A stretch of 58,165 nt of DNA from JANOBD01 sp031411495 (GTDB lineage: Bacteria; Planctomycetota; Phycisphaerae; Tepidisphaerales; Tepidisphaeraceae): positions 1-58,165 of the forward strand of contig JANOBD010000051.1 of assembly GCA_031411495.1 (NCBI GenBank), given 5' to 3'. The stretch's first letter is position 1. Each line of letters begins with the position of its first letter. This document shows, one piece after another, positions 53,604 to 58,165 of the stretch. The position numbers and the translations under genes are program-made. A model generated the notes under the pieces. That model searched no databases. It had not been told where the DNA came from and saw only the letters and a list, made by a program, of their open reading frames with translations.

Positions 53604-55921
53604 CCAACGACCATAGCCAGAAGATTCGAGAAGCCGCGCACGTCGCCATCGGTGCGGCTGAAGTCAAAGCCGATAAGCGTACAAGAGCTGAAGCCGTTGC
53701 GCGGGTTCGGTGCAACCATCCTTCGACGCACGACATGATTGTCGATGTTGTCTACCAGACCGGACGCGGCCCGATCACGATCGAAGGCCGGTTCAGCACG
53801 AACCCGAACGACCCTCGACGCGTCGGCGAGCTGCTGAGAACCTGGAACCGCGACAACATCGCGGCCAGCGTTCCGGCTTACTACGTCGACGGCAGCGGCA
53901 CCTGTTACGAGTGCGCCATCGATCATCGTCGCCAATTCGAGTTCCTTCTTTCGCGAGGCGAGCAAGAGCGGCGCGCGTTTGAGTGGCGCCGGCGGCGACA
54001 GCAGTTTGAAATGGCGTGTGCCGAAGCGTGGCCAGCGAATGACGTCGCGATGGATCGGCTCTTGCTCGATATCGTCCACCGTCGGCATCGCGAGCGCGAA
54101 TCAACCAATCGCGTTCGTTACGCTGTGTGCGACCGCGGCAACAGTTTTATGGCCAATCCGGCGGCTCGGTTCTGGTTCCATCTCACGCATTTCAAGTCGG
54201 ACACGAACCGGTTTGCCTACCTGAACACATCAAGGCCAGCTGATTGGAAGCGGATAGGCTCGCTCGACCCTGGCGTCGGCTGGCATCGGCGCCGGCTGGC
54301 ACAGGATCGACGCATCACCGGCAGCATCGAGGCGTTCGAAATCGTCGACGGTGCGATCGTCGCGAAGTCGTCGTGGTCCCCCGAGGATCATGGCCGCAAT
54401 CTCATCAAAGACGTTGCCGCCGATCTTGGCATCACGGTTGATGATGTGAAGCGATCGCTCGCCAATCCTGGCGTAGTGGTTGGCGGCGTCTGGCTCATCG
54501 AAACCGAGTACGAAGGGAAGGCCGATACCAGCACCGACGCATTCGCCGAGTTCGACGGCATGATCACCAGCGCCGACGGCATGGTGATTGATTTCCACCG
54601 ATCACACGGCAACGTGAAGAATCTGCACATCGGCAACGTGCTGGTCATTCGCCGATATTGCGATGAAGACGGCAACCCGATCGACGTCTTTCACCCGGAC
54701 TATGCAAAGGTGATTCAGCCGGGCAACCCGTCCGATTCGCCAGATCGCAAGTCGATCATCGGCAGTCCGAACATCGACGACCCGCGAACCCTCGCAGGCA
54801 TCAAGGCCGAGATTCAGCGGGCGAAGAATCATGCGACGTATCGAACCGAGGCGACGGCGAATCTATCCGCCGACGATCGCAAGCTGGTGAAGGCGTACGT
54901 GGCCGACACCGAGAACACGATCGCAGAGCCGGATTGCATGAAGTGGCTGTCGCCGGGTTATCTCAAAGGCAAGGCACCGATCGGTCGGAGCATTCCCGAG
55001 CGAGAGAAAGCACGCAACCCCGGCATGAAGGAATCTGCCGAGGACGTGCACCACAAACCGCCGGCGTGGTGGCAAGGCGCGAACCTCACGAGCTTCATCC
55101 ACAAGAGCCGCTATTGGTGGGACGGCATCGAGGACAAGTCGCGTCCGACCGTTGGCACATCGGCGCCGTCGAGAAAGAAGTGCGCGACGTGCAGGGCGAC
55201 GGTTAAAGAGGCGGGCGACCTCTATTGCCGGGCGTGCCTTCGCGAACTTCGCGGCGATGCCGCCAAGAAGATCAACGAGATGATTCGAGACGCCGAACAC
55301 GTCAATCGTTCGGTTGATGGCGGCGGCGGGCGTGCAGAGCTGGGACGCGCGCCGCGTATCGTCTTTGAAGCACCCGTGGCCGCTGGCCGTCGCAAGGTGA
55401 GCGGCCCGCAGTGCATCGTATGCAATGGCGCGATCGACTCGGGCGGCATCGACTACTTCACGGTATGGGGCGGCAGGGCAGGCCGCGTATGCATGCGCTG
55501 TGACTCGCAGTGCAACAGCAGCGTGAACGGCATCAAAACCAATTACACCGGAACCGCCATACCAGGCGGCGAGTCCCCGGTTGGTGCATCCGCATCGAAA
55601 ACCCCTCGCGGGCGATCGGGAACACTCTGGCGCCCAAAGAAGTCAGACAAGGCCGAGATGATCGCCAACCAACTGATGGCCGAAGCGGTCCGGTTGCACG
55701 GCCCCGTCGGCGAGTCCCCGAACTTCGTCATGGCCAGGATCGATCCGAGTTTCGCGGAGTCACAAGGGGCGATTGATTCGGAAGCGGAAAGGGAGCGCGC
55801 GCGAATCGAGAAAGAGGAAGGCCAACGCGAGCGTGCCAGTCGGCGGCGTGAACGAGATCAGCAAGCCGATCACGATGGCCGTGACGACGAATCAAGGGAG
55901 TTCGAACGTGATGACATCTAG
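53600..55921 (+). CDS. Unrecognised 773-aa island protein with two zinc-ribbon-like motifs
   Basis: The largest gene of the island part in view. Visible parts: an N-terminal region with paired Cys (GTCYECAIDH near residue 100); an Arg-rich stretch (about 125-165); a beta-rich middle with DGMVIDFHRSHGNVKN and LVIRRYCDEDGNPIDVFHPD; a Cys4 motif CATC ... YCRAC (about 526-545); a second one CIVC ... VCMRC (about 604-632); and a highly charged coiled-coil-like tail (RERARIEKEEGQRERASRRR). It has no match I can name among helicases, nucleases, terminases or methylases. Zinc ribbons and basic tracts suggest nucleic-acid binding (inference). A 174-base stretch without a gene follows. Confidence 0.82.
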   Translation: MTNDHSQKIREAAHVAIGAAEVKADKRTRAEAVARVRCNHPSTHDMIVDVVYQTGRGPITIEGRFSTNPNDPRRVGELLRTWNRDNIAASVPAYYVDGSGTCYECAIDHRRQFEFLLSRGEQERRAFEWRRRRQQFEMACAEAWPANDVAMDRLLLDIVHRRHRERESTNRVRYAVCDRGNSFMANPAARFWFHLTHFKSDTNRFAYLNTSRPADWKRIGSLDPGVGWHRRRLAQDRRITGSIEAFEIVDGAIVAKSSWSPEDHGRNLIKDVAADLGITVDDVKRSLANPGVVVGGVWLIETEYEGKADTSTDAFAEFDGMITSADGMVIDFHRSHGNVKNLHIGNVLVIRRYCDEDGNPIDVFHPDYAKVIQPGNPSDSPDRKSIIGSPNIDDPRTLAGIKAEIQRAKNHATYRTEATANLSADDRKLVKAYVADTENTIAEPDCMKWLSPGYLKGKAPIGRSIPEREKARNPGMKESAEDVHHKPPAWWQGANLTSFIHKSRYWWDGIEDKSRPTVGTSAPSRKKCATCRATVKEAGDLYCRACLRELRGDAAKKINEMIRDAEHVNRSVDGGGGRAELGRAPRIVFEAPVAAGRRKVSGPQCIVCNGAIDSGGIDYFTVWGGRAGRVCMRCDSQCNSSVNGIKTNYTGTAIPGGESPVGASASKTPRGRSGTLWRPKKSDKAEMIANQLMAEAVRLHGPVGESPNFVMARIDPSFAESQGAIDSEAERERARIEKEEGQRERASRRRERDQQADHDGRDDESREFERDDI

Positions 55922-56095
55922 CCGAACCTGTCCCCGCCAAAAGGTACAGACTTTGAAGAATCGCCCGAAAAAACGGTGGTACAGGCTGGGTCATCTGTAC
56001 CTAGTCCCCCTAATGAGTATGAGCGGCGGCAAGGTGGTTGTCACTTTGTCCCGACCGACTCGAACGAGACAGGCACACACTTACGGAGGCCGACT

Positions 56096-56320
56096 ATGAG
56101 AAAGTTTGGAATGGGCGAGGCGGCGCGTCGGATCGGTGGCGCGTGCACGTCGAAGCTATTGAGCACGGCCGTCTACTGCGGCTGGTTGAAGTGCGACGTC
56201 GAGTTGATCGCGGGCCGCCGCGTGGTTGCAGAGGCCGACTTGCCATACATCGCGCACGAGCTTCATCGCCGTGGGTTCGATGTTCGCAAGCCGGAACCAC
56301 TGGCCAAGGCATCGGCGTAA
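56096..56320 (+). CDS. Small HTH protein, excisionase/MerR-like
   Basis: A 74-aa protein starting after GGAGG six bases upstream. The pattern MGEAARRIGGACTSKLLSTAVYCGWLKCDV then GRRVVAEADLPYIAHELHRRG is that of winged-helix excisionases (helix-turn-helix, then a wing, then a DLxxI helix). Could be the recombination directionality factor for the integrase or a local repressor. Confidence 0.75.
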   Translation: MRKFGMGEAARRIGGACTSKLLSTAVYCGWLKCDVELIAGRRVVAEADLPYIAHELHRRGFDVRKPEPLAKASA

Positions 56321-56431
56321 CCCACCGCCCGCGCCGCTGATCGCGGTGCTGGTGGCATTCAGGAAAACCCAAATCAGAGCGACACCGTGACGCGGTGCAC
56401 CCTCTCTCATTGCCCGAAACGAGGACGACCC

Positions 56432-56662
56432 ATGAAGGAACAGACACTCCCATCGCCCGCGACGGATCGCCTGATGACAGAGGCGGAAGTCGAACTGTTT
56501 ATCGGTTGGAAGGCCGGCAGCATTTCACGGATGCGAGCCCGAGGCGACCGCCATCTGCCCCCATACATCAGGGCCGGCGCGCGTTCGATTCGATATCGCC
56601 GATCAGCAGTTGAGGCATTCCTCGACAGTCGGACCGTCGATCCTCGCAGCACCCAGGACTAA
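56432..56662 (+). CDS. AlpA/excisionase-like small HTH protein
   Basis: A 76-aa protein. The ATG at 56432 follows GAGG eight bases upstream. MTEAEVELFIGWKAGSISRM, then PPYIRAGARSIRYRRSAVEAFL is the classical AlpA/Xis winged-HTH layout. A second excisionase-like gene within 400 bases of the first suggests that one of them is the directionality factor and the other a transcription regulator. Confidence 0.8.
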   Translation: MKEQTLPSPATDRLMTEAEVELFIGWKAGSISRMRARGDRHLPPYIRAGARSIRYRRSAVEAFLDSRTVDPRSTQD

Positions 56663-56719
56663 ATCAGGAAAAGCCGCTGGCCAGACGCCAATCGAAGCCA
56701 GCGGCGGAAAGACGCACGG

Positions 56720-56854
56720 ATGCAATCTATCTGCTCACATCAAAAACATAAACGGCCAACGGTCGAAACCCGTCGGATTCTTCGCGAAGACGGCAGCGTC
56801 AAAATCGAACTGTCGGACGGCTCGATTCGCGTCGTCGGAAAGGCGGCGCGATGA
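56720..56854 (+). CDS. Possible 44-aa micro-protein
   Basis: A short frame coding a basic peptide with a beta-hairpin-like end (RRILREDGSVKIELSDGSIRV). Its stop overlaps the next ATG (ATGA at 56851), which is the pattern of this gene row and argues for translation. The ribosome site upstream (GGAAAGACG) is weak. Too short for family assignment. Confidence 0.5.
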   Translation: MQSICSHQKHKRPTVETRRILREDGSVKIELSDGSIRVVGKAAR

Positions 56855-57099
56855 ACCACCACCTACACGACGGCGCACCCTCGCACCGTTCCCACCGCGA
56901 CGAGATCCGAGCGAATGAACTGGCGTTCCGACGCGGGTTTTCGCACGCGGCCGAGATGATCGCGGATGCGCTGCAGGGCGGGGCAACCGTCGCGGATATC
57001 GAGGCGTTCATTCAGCACGTCGACGCCTGGCGATTCGATCAACCCGATGACCAGATCATCGCGCCGCCGAGCGTGTTCATACGGGAGGGCAGCAAGTGA
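56851..57099 (+). CDS. Small island protein of unknown function
   Basis: An 82-aa protein, His/Asp-rich at the start and helical in the middle (NELAFRRGFSHAAEMIADAL, TVADIEAFIQHVDAW). Overlaps the 44-aa frame before and the primase-like gene after it (its stop TGA overlaps the following GTG). No family recognised; helical proteins of this size often sit before replication genes in phages. Confidence 0.7.
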   Translation: MNHHLHDGAPSHRSHRDEIRANELAFRRGFSHAAEMIADALQGGATVADIEAFIQHVDAWRFDQPDDQIIAPPSVFIREGSK

Positions 57100-58165
57100 G
57101 AAACGACCCTTCACAACTCATCACCTGGCTGTCGATGCTCTTCGACGATGCACAAGGCGCGATTGAACGCCGGACGCTTTGCAACGGCGCCCCAGCTCAA
57201 CGCTGGCACCTTGCCGACGCCGATCGTGACACCATCGCCCGACTCGCCATCACGGCCAACCAGACCGCCGGAACCAACGTCTATTTCGGAACCGGCACGC
57301 GGTCCGCTGTCGGCAAGTGCGGCAACGCGAACGTCATCGGCACCTACGTTGTGTTTGTCGAGTTCGACGGTCCCGGTCATAAGAACGGCGGGCACCTCAA
57401 ATCGACGACGCCGGCCGAGATGATTGCAGAGGTACGCCAGAAGCTCGAAGCGCATTGCTTCCCCGAGCCGACGATGATCGTGTTCTCGGGCGGCGGCGTT
57501 CACGTCTACTGGAAGTTCGATTCATTCTTCACGGACCTGGATCGCTACGACGATCTTGTCTATCGCATCGTCGAAACGCTGGGCGGCGATTTCAGTTGCA
57601 CCAATCGCGAGCGGATCATGCGAGCCCCCGGCACGTGGAACTACAAGTCCGAGGCAATGGCGACGATCGTCTCGCACTCGCCGGCGCTCACCTACACCTA
57701 CGACGACCTGGCTTGCGTCGTCATTCACGGCAACACCAAAGACGATGCGCCCGCGCCCGTTGCCGAGCGTGTCATCACCGACAGCATCGACATCCAAGCC
57801 GCGCAGCGTTCCCGATCGGGCATGAGCGTTATCGATGAGTTCTGCACCCGCGTTGACGTGCGCGACCTTGCCCGAGCCGATGGCGCTACGTTCGTCAGCG
57901 ACAAGTATCGACGGCCGGGCAAGGACGATGCCGGGTTCAGCGGGCTCATTCGCAAGAACAAGGCCGGCCGTGATGTGTTGTGCACCTGGAGCGAGAACGA
58001 CCCGGCGAACGATCGCAAGTTCGGCAGCAAAAAGGGCCAACGCGGATCGATGGCCATTCACGATTCGTTTTCCTACTTCTGCCTGACCCGGCACAAGGGC
58101 GACATGAAAGCGGCCATCAAAGCCGCTGCCGCTCTTCTCGGCATCAAGCCGCCACCGCAGAAGCT
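57096..58165 (+). CDS. Primase-like replication protein (archaeo-eukaryotic primase fold), N-terminal part
   Basis: At least 356 residues, open to the right edge. GTG start with GGGAGGGC five bases upstream, overlapping the preceding stop. The domain shows YVVFVEFDGPG (first acidic motif), MIVFSGGGVHVYWKFD (the S-G-x-G-x-H motif) and ERIMRAPGTWNYK (the R-x-P-G-x-x-N-x-K motif), all typical of AEP/RepB-type primases of plasmids and phages. A linked helicase domain could follow beyond the window. The first motif reads E-F-D rather than D-x-D, so the exact metal ligands are uncertain. Confidence 0.85.
   Translation, partial: MRNDPSQLITWLSMLFDDAQGAIERRTLCNGAPAQRWHLADADRDTIARLAITANQTAGTNVYFGTGTRSAVGKCGNANVIGTYVVFVEFDGPGHKNGGHLKSTTPAEMIAEVRQKLEAHCFPEPTMIVFSGGGVHVYWKFDSFFTDLDRYDDLVYRIVETLGGDFSCTNRERIMRAPGTWNYKSEAMATIVSHSPALTYTYDDLACVVIHGNTKDDAPAPVAERVITDSIDIQAAQRSRSGMSVIDEFCTRVDVRDLARADGATFVSDKYRRPGKDDAGFSGLIRKNKAGRDVLCTWSENDPANDRKFGSKKGQRGSMAIHDSFSYFCLTRHKGDMKAAIKAAAALLGIKPPPQK

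Larger units (their letters stand above)
49497..58165 (+). mobile_element. Integrated element (genomic island), left part, inserted at tRNA-Arg(ACG)
   Basis: The element begins at the tRNA fragment and continues past the right edge. It carries a tyrosine integrase, small tightly overlapping genes, an S24-like domain, two excisionase/AlpA-like HTH proteins and a primase-like replication gene. Because the tRNA fragment is its 3' part and reads leftward, the intact tRNA-Arg should stand at the right end of the element. No capsid or tail gene is in view, so it may be a plasmid-like or satellite element, or a phage whose structural genes lie beyond the window. Confidence 0.75.

Overview
The window looks like the chromosome of a planctomycete, probably of the class Phycisphaerae (inference). 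Evidence: two very large surface proteins that combine an N-terminal SLE-R-LL motif with a C-terminal dockerin-like calcium-binding pair (GDANRD..VDF.DLL.LAQNYG); an ECF sigma factor next to a Ser/Thr kinase with TPR repeats; and a clade II nitrous oxide reductase cluster. No rRNA, complete tRNA or CRISPR array was seen.

Region 1 (1-5493, minus strand): an ECF sigma factor and a membrane-anchored putative anti-sigma factor, followed by an outer-membrane factor, a membrane-fusion protein and the start of an RND pump of the CusCBA heavy-metal (probably copper) efflux type. Region 2 (5788-13541, plus strand): a divergent N2O-respiration operon with a di-heme cytochrome c, nosZ (clade II, Sec-type leader), nosB, nosD, nosF, nosY, nosL and an Rrf2-type regulator. 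Most junctions from nosD to nosL are ATGA overlaps. Copper efflux next to a copper enzyme and its assembly genes suggests shared copper handling.

Region 3 (13686-25691, minus strand): one gene for a 4001-residue surface protein with about 750 residues of RTX repeats, a parallel beta-helix, four Ig-like repeats and a dockerin-like tail. Region 4 (25943-38442, minus strand): a ten-gene assimilatory nitrate operon with a cytoplasmic NrtA-like sensor, nrtA, nrtB, two ATPases, nitrite reductase, an Fe-S/FAD reductase, nitrate reductase, an FAD/BFD subunit and a small conserved protein. It is divergent from a LysR regulator and mobA (38605-40228). Nitrate would be imported, reduced to nitrite and then ammonium, with MobA supplying the Mo-bis-MGD cofactor. 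The shared LysR/nas control region carries paired inverted repeats.

Region 5 (40807-48949, plus strand): an ECF sigma factor, a Ser/Thr kinase with TPRs, a small secreted protein whose C-terminus looks like a prepilin N-terminus, and a second surface protein (1270 aa) with a dockerin-like tail.

Region 6 (about 49497 to the right edge): the left part of an integrated element. A 48-nt 3' fragment of a tRNA-Arg(ACG) gene (minus strand) lies just before a tyrosine integrase. Beyond it come small overlapping genes, a stand-alone S24-like domain, a 230-nt tract of five successive hairpins, an unrecognised pair of 253 and 773 aa proteins, two small helix-turn-helix proteins and a primase-like gene cut by the window edge. 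This island, especially the hairpin tract plus the unknown pair, is the best candidate for an undescribed system.
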